Origin: Lachnospira multipara LB2003
GTDB lineage: Bacteria > Bacillota > Clostridia > Lachnospirales > Lachnospiraceae
Assembly: GCF_000702205.1 (NCBI RefSeq)
Contig: NZ_JNKW01000012.1
Coordinates: 1-64,000 of the forward strand
Reading direction: 5' to 3'
Length of the DNA: 64,000 nucleotides
Shown: one piece after another, positions 36,541-45,308 of the stretch
How the letters are laid out: every line of letters begins with the position of its first letter
How positions within the stretch are numbered: position 1 is the stretch's first letter
Position numbers and translations under genes: made by a program
The notes under the pieces: generated by a model
The model's database searches: none
What the model saw: only the letters and a program-made list of their open reading frames with translations
What the model was told of the DNA's origin: nothing

Positions 36541-38841
36541 TTAGTATATATAGTGCCTTTTTATTTCTATCTTTTCCTTAGCCTCATGTTCTATCTCTTT
36601 CCCATCAGCTAACTTTAAAGTTCCCTTAAAATCAGGAATTATCTCGGCTGTGTATGCATTTTCCTTCCAAGAAATATTAACAGTATAAGCGCCCCTAGCC
36701 CTAAGTCCGTAAACCTTACCCTCTTTCCATGCCTTTGGAAGTGCTGGCAAAATGTTTATAAAGCCTTCATGACTTTGTAGTAGCATTTCTGAAATTCCCG
36801 CAATACTGCCAAAATTTCCATCAATCTGAAATGGTGGATGATTGTCTAAAAGGTTTGTAAGCGTGGATTTTTCAAGAAGAGCAACAATATTTTCCCAAGC
36901 CTTATCACCATCAAGAAGTCTTGCCCACATGCAGATTATCCAAGCCCTACTCCAACCTGTGTAACCACCACCATTGGCAAGTCTTCGCTCTAGGGTATTT
37001 CTTGCAGCCGTAAAAATTTCCGACTTATCTGGCATTGTCTGACCTGCCTTATCTAGCTTTACTTGGGTTTGAGCTGCTTTTGATTTTATCTGGCTTCCAG
37101 GGTATAGAGCAAAGAGGTGGGAAATATGTCTATGACCTAAATCTATCTCCTCATAATCTCTTATCCACTCTTTAATAAGTCCATTTTCTACAACTATTGG
37201 ATGAAGCTTTTCCACAAAATCCTGATATTTTTTAGTTTCTTTCCCCAAAGCTTTCTCACATATACACAAATCTTTCATTAACTCATATGTAATCTGAGCA
37301 TCCATAGCAGCACAATTGGTTAGGGTTCCCTTTTTCTTATCCTTTGTTAAATACTTATTTTCCGGGGAAACTGAAGGACTAACATAATAAAAACCATCCT
37401 TATTTTTCTGCATCGTTTCCATAAGGAATTTCGCTGCCTCTTCCATAATGACCACATTTTCTCTTAAAAAATCAAGATCCTTAGTGAAGAAATAATGCTC
37501 GGCAATATGTAGACTTAACCAAGCCGCTCCCATCTGCCAGTAGGTAGACGCACCATAAGTGTCTTGTGGCGCACAATCTCCCCATAGGTCTGTATTATGA
37601 TGTGCCACAAAACCATCAGCATTATACATTTCCTTAGCCACTTCTTTTCCCTTCGGAAGCATCCTAAATAAATGATCAAAAAGAGGCTTGTGTAAATCAG
37701 ATAAATTAAGGCTTTCTGCCGGCCAATAATTCATCTGGGTATTAATATTTATGGTAAATTTACTATCCCATGCAGGTAAAAAATCCTTATTCCATATTCC
37801 CTGCAAATTAGCTGGCAAACTGCCCTCTCTTGAAGAACTAAGAAGTAAGTATCTGCCAAATGTAAAATAAGTATTTATTAGGCCTAAATCATCCTTTTTT
37901 TCCACAAATCTTTTTAAACGTAAATTAGTAGGCATATATTCTAATTCATCTTTAGAAGTTGTATCGCTCTTTAATTCTAAATAACAACGCTTCATATATT
38001 GGTTAAAATCAGACATATGCTCTTTCTTTAAGATTTCATAATCCACCTTGCTAGCCTTATCAACCCATTCTAGAGCCTTAGCCTTTGGATCTTCATATCT
38101 ATAACTTGTGGCTGCTGCTAAATAAAGCTTAAATTTTCCACCTGCTTTAATTAAAGAATTTCTTGCACAAACTTCCTCTCCAAGCACTCTACAAACTGCC
38201 ACATAACTAACTCCACCATCTCCTGTTTGACCAGATAAGACAATAGTGTTATTGTCGATTTTTTCCAATTTGCTTAAATATCTATCCCTGCGCATTAAGA
38301 TTCTAGAAGGCTCACCCTCAAAATCCATAACCAGCACTCGACTAGGATTAGATATGAAAATTTCTCGTTTATATTTACGATTATCATGTCCATTATATTC
38401 AACTTTCATAATTCCATAATCAAGATCTAGTTCTCTTTTATAGTTATGATTTTCTATCTCTAACTTGGACATATCCTTATCATTAAGCCAGCGCATTCCA
38501 TGCAAGCTCTGCAATTCGTAAGAGCTTTCTTGCTGAATTAATAAGTCACATAAGGGTTCGTAATGACACTGGGAATCTGGACAAGCTGCAAAGGTTTCAT
38601 CTGCAAGTATCTGCGCCTCATCTAGTTTGTCCTCTTCTAATAATTCTCTAATTTTAGGAATAGATTCCCTAGCATCAGGATTTACACGATTCTTAAATCC
38701 TCCATACCATAAGCTATCCTCGTTTAAACTTAAACGTTCAATCCCTGTTCCCCCAAAAACCATAGCCCCTAAAAAACCATTTCCTAAAGGTAATGCCTCA
38801 TTCCAATTTTTCGCTGCTTCCTCATAAAATAAAGATTTCAT
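36541..38841 (-). CDS. Glycoside hydrolase family 95, predicted alpha-L-fucosidase
   Basis: 766 residues. GH95 enzymes remove alpha-1,2-linked fucose (some act on galactose). The N-terminal beta domain has ALPLGNGFLGAMVFGG and LSLNEDSLWYGG. The helical barrel shows SLPANLQGIWN, FTININTQMNYWPAE (catalytic Asn residues), SPSVSPEN (general-acid Glu) and PPFQIDGNFG (Asp). There is no signal peptide, so the enzyme should act on imported oligosaccharides. Ribosome site GGGGGG. It is monocistronic, with no transporter or regulator adjacent. Host-glycan or plant-fucan use is inference. Confidence 0.93.
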   Translation of the reverse strand: MKSLFYEEAAKNWNEALPLGNGFLGAMVFGGTGIERLSLNEDSLWYGGFKNRVNPDARESIPKIRELLEEDKLDEAQILADETFAACPDSQCHYEPLCDLLIQQESSYELQSLHGMRWLNDKDMSKLEIENHNYKRELDLDYGIMKVEYNGHDNRKYKREIFISNPSRVLVMDFEGEPSRILMRRDRYLSKLEKIDNNTIVLSGQTGDGGVSYVAVCRVLGEEVCARNSLIKAGGKFKLYLAAATSYRYEDPKAKALEWVDKASKVDYEILKKEHMSDFNQYMKRCYLELKSDTTSKDELEYMPTNLRLKRFVEKKDDLGLINTYFTFGRYLLLSSSREGSLPANLQGIWNKDFLPAWDSKFTININTQMNYWPAESLNLSDLHKPLFDHLFRMLPKGKEVAKEMYNADGFVAHHNTDLWGDCAPQDTYGASTYWQMGAAWLSLHIAEHYFFTKDLDFLRENVVIMEEAAKFLMETMQKNKDGFYYVSPSVSPENKYLTKDKKKGTLTNCAAMDAQITYELMKDLCICEKALGKETKKYQDFVEKLHPIVVENGLIKEWIRDYEEIDLGHRHISHLFALYPGSQIKSKAAQTQVKLDKAGQTMPDKSEIFTAARNTLERRLANGGGYTGWSRAWIICMWARLLDGDKAWENIVALLEKSTLTNLLDNHPPFQIDGNFGSIAGISEMLLQSHEGFINILPALPKAWKEGKVYGLRARGAYTVNISWKENAYTAEIIPDFKGTLKLADGKEIEHEAKEKIEIKRHYIY

Positions 38842-38932
38842 CTTATCTTTCCCCCCAATAAGAATCTTGTAAGAATCTCGTTAAATAAAGTATATAGTTA
38901 AATCTTAAATAGTATGTGGGATAAATGCAAGC

Positions 38933-38960
38933 AAAAAAAGAGGCGATTTCTCGCCTCTTT
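38933..38960 (-). terminator. Terminator of the purC-purF-purB operon
   Basis: A 7-bp stem GAGGCGA / TCGCCTC (38940-38957) is followed on the minus strand by TTTTTTTGC. The message thus carries about 170 nt of hairpin repeats after purB. Confidence 0.92.
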
Positions 38961-38967
38961 AAAGATG

Positions 38968-39130
38968 TGCTTTGCAAAGCAAATCCAGCTATACCTTGTA
39001 AGCTGCAAGCAGCTTACGGGCGCTTGCCCCCGCATAGCGGGGCCCAACGTAAATCTTCACTGGTTTTTCGTACCTTGTATCGTGCTTTGCACGATACGGG
39101 CGCTGGCTTTGCGTAGCAAATCCAGCTACA
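38968..39130 (-). repeat. Hairpin repeats in the purB 3' region
   Basis: Two units of the same type as at 9268-9490. Unit one: hairpin GTAAGCTGC / GCAGCTTAC (38998-39017), GGGCGCTTG, then hairpin CCCCGC / GCGGGG (39028-39042). Unit two: hairpin GTATCGTGC / GCACGATAC (39077-39097), GGGCGCTGG, then a hairpin whose two halves are CTGGCTTTGC and GCAAATCCAG (to 39125). A partial unit (CTTTGCAAAGCAAATCCAGC) precedes unit one. CCTTGTA precedes and ACGGGCGC follows each first hairpin. The first purB-side unit starts right after the stop codon. Confidence 0.85.
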
Positions 39131-40561
39131 CTAAACATTAATCTCTGCTGTCATGCCAAGTAAATCTTTATTAGCTTCAAGGATTGGATTGATTACTTCT
39201 TCTAGATATTCATCAACCTGTTCTCTTGAACGACCTACGTAGTTGATAGGTTCCATCTTAGCCTGAAGTTCTTCCATTGTTACATGGAATGATGGGTCTG
39301 CAGCAATAAGTTCAAGAAGGTTGTTATCAAGGCCTTCTTCCTTAACTCTTCTACCTGCGATCATTGATAATTCTCTGATCTTCTCATGCATAACCTGTCT
39401 GTCTTCACCAGCCTTAACAGCATCCATCATGATGTTTTCTGTAGCCATGAATGGTAATTCTGCCATAAAATGACGAAGAATAACCTTATCATAAACCTTA
39501 AGGCCATCTGTAACATTAAGAAGTAAGTCAAGAATACCATCAACAGCTAAGAAGCCTTCTGGTACTGATAATCTCTTATTAGCTGAATCATCAAGAGTTC
39601 TTTCAAACCACTGTGTTGATGAAACAATTGCTGGATTAAGAGCATCAGCAATAACGAAATCTGCTAATGAAGCAATTCTTTCACTTCTCATTGGATTTCT
39701 CTTATAAGCCATAGCTGATGAACCAATCTGACTCTTTTCAAATGGTTCTTCAACTTCCTTTAAATGCTGTAATAATCTAATATCATTAGACATCTTATGA
39801 GCTGAAGCTGCAATACCTGCAAGAACGTTAAGAACTCTTGTATCAACCTTACGAGAGTAAGTCTGACCAGATACTGGAACACAAGCATCAAATCCCATCT
39901 TAGCAGCAATCTTCTTATCAATCATACGAATCTTATCATGATCACCATTGAATAATTCTAGGAAAGAAGCCTGTGTACCTGTTGTACCCTTACAACCAAG
40001 TAACTTCATTGTTGAAAGAACGTAATCTAAATCCTCAAGATCCATTACAAATTCATTCATCCATAAAGTAGCTCTCTTACCTACTGTTGTTGGCTGTGCT
40101 GGCTGAAAATGTGTAAATGCAAGTGTTGGCTGTGCCTTATATTCCTTTGCGAATTTAGCTAATTCAGAAATGACATTAATAAGCTTTTTTCTAACAAGCT
40201 TTAAGCCTTCTGTCATGATGATAACATCTGTATTATCACCTACGTAACAAGATGTAGCGCCTAAGTGAATGATGCCCTTAGCCTTTGGACATTGTAAACC
40301 GTAAGCATAAACATGCGACATAACATCATGTCTAACTTCCTTTTCACGCTTTCTAGCATCTTCGTAGTTGATATCATCCTTATGAGCCTTTAATTCTTCA
40401 ATCTGCTCATCAGTAATATCAAGACCAAGTTCTTTCTCAGTTTCAGCAAGAGCAATCCATAACTTTCTCCAAGTCTTAAACTTCATATCTGGAGAAAAAA
40501 TGTACTGCATCTCCTTACTAGCATATCTTTGTGCAAGTGGTGTCTGATAAACGTCATTCAT
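39131..40561 (-). CDS. purB: Adenylosuccinate lyase
   Basis: 476 residues. Cleaves SAICAR and adenylosuccinate. Fumarase-superfamily signature SSAMAYKRNPMRSERI is intact, with TGTQASFLELFNGDHDK and the HLGATSCYVGDNTD block. Of the longer PurB clade (about 475 against 430). Third gene of purC-purF-purB, 70 bases after purF. The ribosome site (AAGGCGG) is 10 bases away. Its 3' region contains hairpin repeats. Confidence 0.97.
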   Translation of the reverse strand: MNDVYQTPLAQRYASKEMQYIFSPDMKFKTWRKLWIALAETEKELGLDITDEQIEELKAHKDDINYEDARKREKEVRHDVMSHVYAYGLQCPKAKGIIHLGATSCYVGDNTDVIIMTEGLKLVRKKLINVISELAKFAKEYKAQPTLAFTHFQPAQPTTVGKRATLWMNEFVMDLEDLDYVLSTMKLLGCKGTTGTQASFLELFNGDHDKIRMIDKKIAAKMGFDACVPVSGQTYSRKVDTRVLNVLAGIAASAHKMSNDIRLLQHLKEVEEPFEKSQIGSSAMAYKRNPMRSERIASLADFVIADALNPAIVSSTQWFERTLDDSANKRLSVPEGFLAVDGILDLLLNVTDGLKVYDKVILRHFMAELPFMATENIMMDAVKAGEDRQVMHEKIRELSMIAGRRVKEEGLDNNLLELIAADPSFHVTMEELQAKMEPINYVGRSREQVDEYLEEVINPILEANKDLLGMTAEINV

Positions 40562-40631
40562 TGTTTAAATCCGCCTTCCCTTAATAAACTTTTTAAACTT
40601 TGCCACTTATTAGCAGCTTTTTTCCTTATAA

Positions 40632-42122
40632 TTAACCCATTTCTCCTCTAATATCAATCTTAGGAGGATCAATTGGATAATTACCTGTAAAGCAAGCATC
40701 GCAAATATCTTCTCTACCGCCAATCATTTCTGAAAGTCGTGTAACATCAAGATATCCAAGCGAATCTGCTCCAATCATCTTACATATTTCATCAACTGAA
40801 TGACCAGAAGCAATAAGCTGGTCTTCTGATGGAATATCTGTTCCAAAATAGCATGGATGCAAGAATGCAGGTGAACTAATACGTACATGTACTTCCTTAG
40901 CTCCCGCAGCCTTAAGTAAACTAACAATTCTTGCAGATGTTGTACCACGAACGATGGAATCATCAATCATTACAACTCTCTTACCATTTACAGCTTCCTT
41001 TAAAACATTAAGTTTAACCTTAACAGAAGATTCTCTCTCGCCCTGCTTAGGCTTAATAAATGTTCTACCAACATAGTTGTTTTTAATAAAAGCGTTACCA
41101 TATGGAATTCCTGATTCCATTGAATAACCAAGAGCTGCAGGATTTCCTGATTCAGGAACACCAACAACTAAATCAGCTTCTACAGGATGTGTCTGAGCAA
41201 GAATTTTTCCTGCAATAATTCTTGATTCGTAAACGCCCATACCATCGATTTTACTGTCTGGTCTAGCAAAATAAATATATTCAAAAATACATCTTGCATG
41301 TTTTTCCTGACATAATGTCTTATCACTAAAAATACCTTCTGGTGTAATAGTAACAACTTCGCCAGGTTCCACATCTCTTACAAACTCAGCTCCAACAGTA
41401 TCTAGAGCGCAAGTTTCAGAAGATAAGAAATAAGTGTTGTCTCTCTTACCGATACATAAAGGTTTAAAACCAAATGGATCTCTAGCACCAATAAGTTTTT
41501 TAGGACTCATAACTACTAAGGAATAAGCTCCCTTAATTCTTCTCATGGCATTTCTTACTGATAATTCAACAGTTGGTGCGTATAATCTTTCTCTTGCTAT
41601 TAAATATGCTATAACTTCTGAATCAATAGTTGTTTGAAAAATCGCGCCAGTGTACGATAGTTCTTCTCTTAACTCAACAGCATTAAGAAGGTTTCCGTTG
41701 TGAGCCATACCAAGTGTACCCTTAACATAGTTAATTACAAGAGGTTGAGCATTTTCACGTACTGAACTTCCTGCTGTTGAATAACGTACATGTCCTACGC
41801 CAATATCGCCCTTTAATTTTGAAAGATTTTCACTATTAAAAACTTCATTAACAAGGCCCATGTCTTTATAGCATTTTACACCCTTAGGTCCATTAGTGTC
41901 CCCAACTGCAATACCAGCACTTTCCTGGCCTCTATGCTGAAGTGCAAAAAGGCCGTAGTAAATTGTGGATGATACATCTCTGCCATCGATGTCATATGCG
42001 CCAAAAACGCCACATTCATCATGAATTACGTCCCCATCACAATCATCATTACGATTAAGGAGAAACTCATTCATTTTGCAGCTATCACCACATTTTTTAC
42101 AATCGTTTTTACAAAAACCCAT
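40632..42122 (-). CDS. purF: Amidophosphoribosyltransferase with cysteine-rich propeptide
   Basis: 496 residues. First committed step of purine synthesis: PRPP plus Gln to phosphoribosylamine. The catalytic Cys is Cys37 in ECGVFGAYD, so a 36-residue propeptide must be cleaved (11 in B. subtilis). The propeptide has five cysteines (C4, C8, C11, C15, C28). The glutaminase and PRPP site (VVMIDDSIVRGTT) are normal. The four cysteines that hold the 4Fe-4S cluster in the Bacillus enzyme are kept: SSETCALD, HPCYFG and CDACFTGNYP. The ATG at 42122 has GGAGGAAAT; an ATG five codons upstream is weaker. It follows purC by 21 bases. Confidence 0.96.
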   Translation of the reverse strand: MGFCKNDCKKCGDSCKMNEFLLNRNDDCDGDVIHDECGVFGAYDIDGRDVSSTIYYGLFALQHRGQESAGIAVGDTNGPKGVKCYKDMGLVNEVFNSENLSKLKGDIGVGHVRYSTAGSSVRENAQPLVINYVKGTLGMAHNGNLLNAVELREELSYTGAIFQTTIDSEVIAYLIARERLYAPTVELSVRNAMRRIKGAYSLVVMSPKKLIGARDPFGFKPLCIGKRDNTYFLSSETCALDTVGAEFVRDVEPGEVVTITPEGIFSDKTLCQEKHARCIFEYIYFARPDSKIDGMGVYESRIIAGKILAQTHPVEADLVVGVPESGNPAALGYSMESGIPYGNAFIKNNYVGRTFIKPKQGERESSVKVKLNVLKEAVNGKRVVMIDDSIVRGTTSARIVSLLKAAGAKEVHVRISSPAFLHPCYFGTDIPSEDQLIASGHSVDEICKMIGADSLGYLDVTRLSEMIGGREDICDACFTGNYPIDPPKIDIRGEMG

Positions 42123-42143
42123 ATTTCCTCCATTCATAGTGGA

Positions 42144-43019
42144 TTACTTAGAAAATTCCTTACCTGTAAGCATAAGGTAAGCTTCCTTATATTTATCTAC
42201 TGTCTTAGTGATTACATCTTCTGGAAGAAGGTAGTCACTATCTGGATTTGCCTTTAACCAATCTCTTACAAACTGCTTATCAAATGATGGCTGACTCTTA
42301 CCAGCTTCATAGCCTTCTACTGGCCAGAATCTAGAGCTATCTGGTGTAAGCATTTCATCACCAATTACAACTTCGCCATTTTCATCTAAACCAAATTCAA
42401 ACTTAGTATCAGCAATAATAATGTCCTTTGTTAATGCATATTCTGCGCACTTTTTATAAATTGCAATTGTAGCGTCTTTAATTTTTGTTGCATATTCGTT
42501 TCCATGACCCGGGAATTTTTTTTCAAGAACTTCGATGCTCTTTTCAAAAGAGATATTTTCATCATGATCACCAATTTCTGCCTTTGTAGAAGGAGTATAA
42601 ATTGGTTCTGGTAATTTTTCAGATTCTTTAAGACCTTCTGGTAATTTAATACCACAAACTGTTCCATTTTCCTTATAGCTAGCCCATCCGCTACCTGTAA
42701 TATATCCTCTTACAATACATTCAATAGGAAGCATTGTTAACTTCTTAACCTTCATGCTTCGTCCCTTGTAATCTTCATTTTGGAATTGTTCTGGCATATC
42801 AGAAACATCTGTAGAAATCATATGATTATTAATAACGTCTTTAGTAAAATCAAACCAGAACTTAGACATTTGAGTAAGGATAGCACCCTTATCTGTAACC
42901 TTATTCTTTAAAATATGATCGAACGCTGAGATTCTATCAGTCGCCGCTATGATTAGCGAATCTCCATTATCATAAACTTCTCTGACTTTTCCTTCGTAGA
43001 GTAACTTTAACTTCTCCAT
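42144..43019 (-). CDS. purC: SAICAR synthetase
   Basis: 291 residues, normal length for the longer PurC clade. Joins CAIR and aspartate. [45 protein letters not shown], and the [29 protein letters not shown] stretch are all present. The ATG at 43019 has AAAGGA 11 bases upstream; an ATG four codons earlier abuts that site and is rejected. First gene of purC-purF-purB, behind a leader of about 185 nt. Confidence 0.97.
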   Translation of the reverse strand: MEKLKLLYEGKVREVYDNGDSLIIAATDRISAFDHILKNKVTDKGAILTQMSKFWFDFTKDVINNHMISTDVSDMPEQFQNEDYKGRSMKVKKLTMLPIECIVRGYITGSGWASYKENGTVCGIKLPEGLKESEKLPEPIYTPSTKAEIGDHDENISFEKSIEVLEKKFPGHGNEYATKIKDATIAIYKKCAEYALTKDIIIADTKFEFGLDENGEVVIGDEMLTPDSSRFWPVEGYEAGKSQPSFDKQFVRDWLKANPDSDYLLPEDVITKTVDKYKEAYLMLTGKEFSK

Positions 43020-43205
43020 TAATGTGCCCATCCTTTTCTTTTATTAAATTTTTAGTAACTTTTGTTACTGTCGCACCCTTTACGGGATTTAAAAATTAAT
43101 AAACAATTACTTAAGCCGAATAATTGCTTACTAACAAGGTTTATAGGTTTAAACCTTTCGTGGCGCAAATCTCACTCATTATATCAAGTAAACTTACAGC
43201 ACACG
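43020..43205 (-). promoter_or_regulatory. Structured leader of the purCFB operon
   Basis: The leader holds several possible stems, such as AGGTTTAAACCT (self-complementary) and GTAACAAAAGTTAC, and a GTCGTG-CACGA pair near its 5' end. No known purine riboswitch (guanine, PRPP or ZTP type) could be recognised. A role in control is inference from length and position. Confidence 0.35.
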
Positions 43206-43211
43206 ACAAAA

Positions 43212-43240
43212 ATTATATAACAGCCTATGTTTAAAATCAA
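43212..43240 (-). promoter_or_regulatory. Promoter of purC-purF-purB
   Basis: Minus strand TTGATT (43235-43240), 17 bp, TATAAT (43212-43217). Confidence 0.75.
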
Positions 43241-43310
43241 TAGATATTTCTCATGGAATATACGAGAAAATTCACATTTTATGCGGGTTTGTGAGCGTTT
43301 TTGCTTGGGC

Positions 43311-43339
43311 TTGCAAAATTTTAGTCAAAATAGTATCAT
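43311..43339 (+). promoter_or_regulatory. Promoter of the PilZ gene
   Basis: TTGCAA (43311-43316), 17 bp, TATCAT (43334-43339), about 65 nt before the start codon. Confidence 0.6.
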
Positions 43340-43405
43340 AAAATCAAGATAACTAGTTTCGTGTAACTCTAATTTAAAAAAACAACAAATATTGGAGGAT
43401 ATAAT

Positions 43406-43777
43406 ATGAACGATGGAATCGAAAAAAGAAGACATAGGCGTGTAGAAGCTGACTTAAAACTTGTTGTATCAACACTTTTTAAGCAGAACAACGTTAAAAT
43501 TCAAAATGTAGACTCACCAATTCGCGTTATTAACATTTCAAAAAGCGGTATCGGTTTTGAATCTCAAAGCGTTTTCCCTATTGGTTTTTATTTCAATGCT
43601 GCCCTAAGACTTGGTGCTGAAGACAGCGTACTTTATTGCGTTGTTAAAATCATTAGATGTCAGCAATTAGAAAATTCTGATTATTATTCTTATGGTTGTG
43701 AATTTGTTGGTATGTCTTCGATTCTTGATTACATCTTTGAAGACTATGAAGATGAGATTGATGCCAAGACTAAATAA
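43406..43777 (+). CDS. PilZ domain protein (cyclic di-GMP receptor candidate)
   Basis: 123 residues. A single PilZ domain with both binding motifs: KRRHRR (RxxxR) near the N terminus and NISKSGIGFES (the (D/N)xSxxG motif) at about residue 50. Such proteins bind cyclic di-GMP and control motility or surface polymer production by contact. The C-terminal tail is acidic. Ribosome site GGAGGA, ideal. Monocistronic, divergent from purC. Confidence 0.92.
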   Translation: MNDGIEKRRHRRVEADLKLVVSTLFKQNNVKIQNVDSPIRVINISKSGIGFESQSVFPIGFYFNAALRLGAEDSVLYCVVKIIRCQQLENSDYYSYGCEFVGMSSILDYIFEDYEDEIDAKTK

Positions 43778-43785
43778 ATTAATAA

Positions 43786-43838
43786 AAGACATGGATAACA
43801 CTATTATTTATAGTAATTATCCATGTCTGTTTTTTTAT
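43786..43838. terminator. Terminator between the PilZ gene and gatB
   Basis: A 12-bp stem AGACATGGATAA / TTATCCATGTCT (43787-43828) with T-runs outward. Convergent genes. Confidence 0.92.
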
Positions 43839-43854
43839 TTAGAATAAATTCAAA

Positions 43855-45291
43855 TTAGTTATTAAGTAATTCCTTAAGTAATTTTGTAACCATACCTGGG
43901 TTAGCCTTTCCTTGCATTGCCTTCATAGTCTGACCAACTAAGAAACCAATAGCCTTTTCCTTACCACCCTTGTAATCAGCTACTGACTGAGGGTTGTTTG
44001 CAATTACCTGCTCAACTGTTGCACGAAGTGCTCCCTCATCGTTAACCTGCTTAAGTCCGTGTTCCTTAACGTAATCGTCTGGATCAACCTCACCATCAAA
44101 GATAGCCTCAAAGACTTCCTTAGCAGCATTACTATTAATTTCGTTCTTATCTGTAAGTTCGATAATTCTAGCAAGTGCCTCTGGCTTAAACTTAATATCT
44201 ACAGAGTCTAACTGACGTTCCTTTAAGATACGCATTGTTTCTGCGATTAACCAGTTAGAAACCTTCTTAGGATTGTTGCAAATAGCAACTGTAGCCTCAA
44301 AGATATCAGCTAACTTCTTAGAATCAGTAATCTGTTCAATATCGTAATCTGGAAGGCCAAATTCTTCCTTGTATCTTAACATCTTAGCATCCTTAAATTC
44401 TGGCTGTTTAGCCTTAATTTCATCCAAGAATTCTTCTGTGATATGAATTGGAACAAGGTCTGGATCTGGGAAGTATCTGTAATCCTGTGCATCCTCTTTA
44501 GAACGCATAGCATATGAATATTCCTTATCATCATTCCAACGTCTTGTTTCCTGAGTTACTCCTTCTCCTGACTCAATTAAGTCAATCTGACGAGCGCGCT
44601 CATTTTCAATAGCTCTTTCAATAGCAGAGAATGAATTTAAGTTCTTCATCTCAGTTCTTGTACCAAATTCAGTTGCTCCCTTTTCACGTACTGAAAGGTT
44701 AACATCGGCTCTCATAGAACCTTCCTGAAGCTTACAATCTGAAGCACCAAGATACTGAATTGTGTTACGAAGCTTTGTAAGATATGCAACAACTTCCTTA
44801 GCTGAACGCATATCAGGTTCTGATACGATTTCAATAAGAGGTACACCAGATCTGTTGTAATCAACAAATGATACATCCTCCCATTCATCATGAATAAGCT
44901 TACCAGCATCCTCTTCCATATGGATTTCATGGATTCTGATTTCCTTAGTAGAACCATCTTCTAATTTAATGTCCACATGACCATTTCTACAGATTGGTAA
45001 ATATAACTGAGAAATCTGGTAATTCTGTGGATTATCAGGGTAGAAATAATTTTTTCTATCAAATTTACAATCTCTTGTAATATCACAATTAGTAGCAAGA
45101 CCAACTGCTGTTGCGTATTCAACTACCTTCTTGTTTAAAACAGGAAGGGAACCTGGCATACCTGTACAAACTGGACAAGTATGTGTATTAGGAGCTCCAC
45201 CAAATTCAGTAGAACAACCACAGAAAATCTTAGTTTTAGTTGCAAGCTCAACGTGAACTTCCAAACCAATGACTGTCTCGTATTCTTTCAT
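43855..45291 (-). CDS. gatB: Asp/Glu-tRNA amidotransferase subunit B
   Basis: 478 residues. The kinase-and-tRNA-binding subunit of GatCAB. ETVIGLEVHVELATKTKIFCGC (zinc site), RKNYFYPDNPQNYQISQ, GTRTEMKNLNSF, and the YqeY-like C-terminal tail (QTMKAMQGKANPGMVTKLL) are present. It follows gatA by 17 bases. Together the subunits turn Asp-tRNA-Asn into Asn-tRNA-Asn, or Glu-tRNA-Gln into Gln-tRNA-Gln; since glnS is present, Asn is the likely product. Confidence 0.98.
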   Translation of the reverse strand: MKEYETVIGLEVHVELATKTKIFCGCSTEFGGAPNTHTCPVCTGMPGSLPVLNKKVVEYATAVGLATNCDITRDCKFDRKNYFYPDNPQNYQISQLYLPICRNGHVDIKLEDGSTKEIRIHEIHMEEDAGKLIHDEWEDVSFVDYNRSGVPLIEIVSEPDMRSAKEVVAYLTKLRNTIQYLGASDCKLQEGSMRADVNLSVREKGATEFGTRTEMKNLNSFSAIERAIENERARQIDLIESGEGVTQETRRWNDDKEYSYAMRSKEDAQDYRYFPDPDLVPIHITEEFLDEIKAKQPEFKDAKMLRYKEEFGLPDYDIEQITDSKKLADIFEATVAICNNPKKVSNWLIAETMRILKERQLDSVDIKFKPEALARIIELTDKNEINSNAAKEVFEAIFDGEVDPDDYVKEHGLKQVNDEGALRATVEQVIANNPQSVADYKGGKEKAIGFLVGQTMKAMQGKANPGMVTKLLKELLNN

Positions 45292-45308
45292 TTATACACC
45301 CTTCCTTT

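Noticed and set aside
43020-43205. Guanine, PRPP or ZTP riboswitch ahead of purC
   Set aside because: The conserved core sequences of these classes could not be found by eye.
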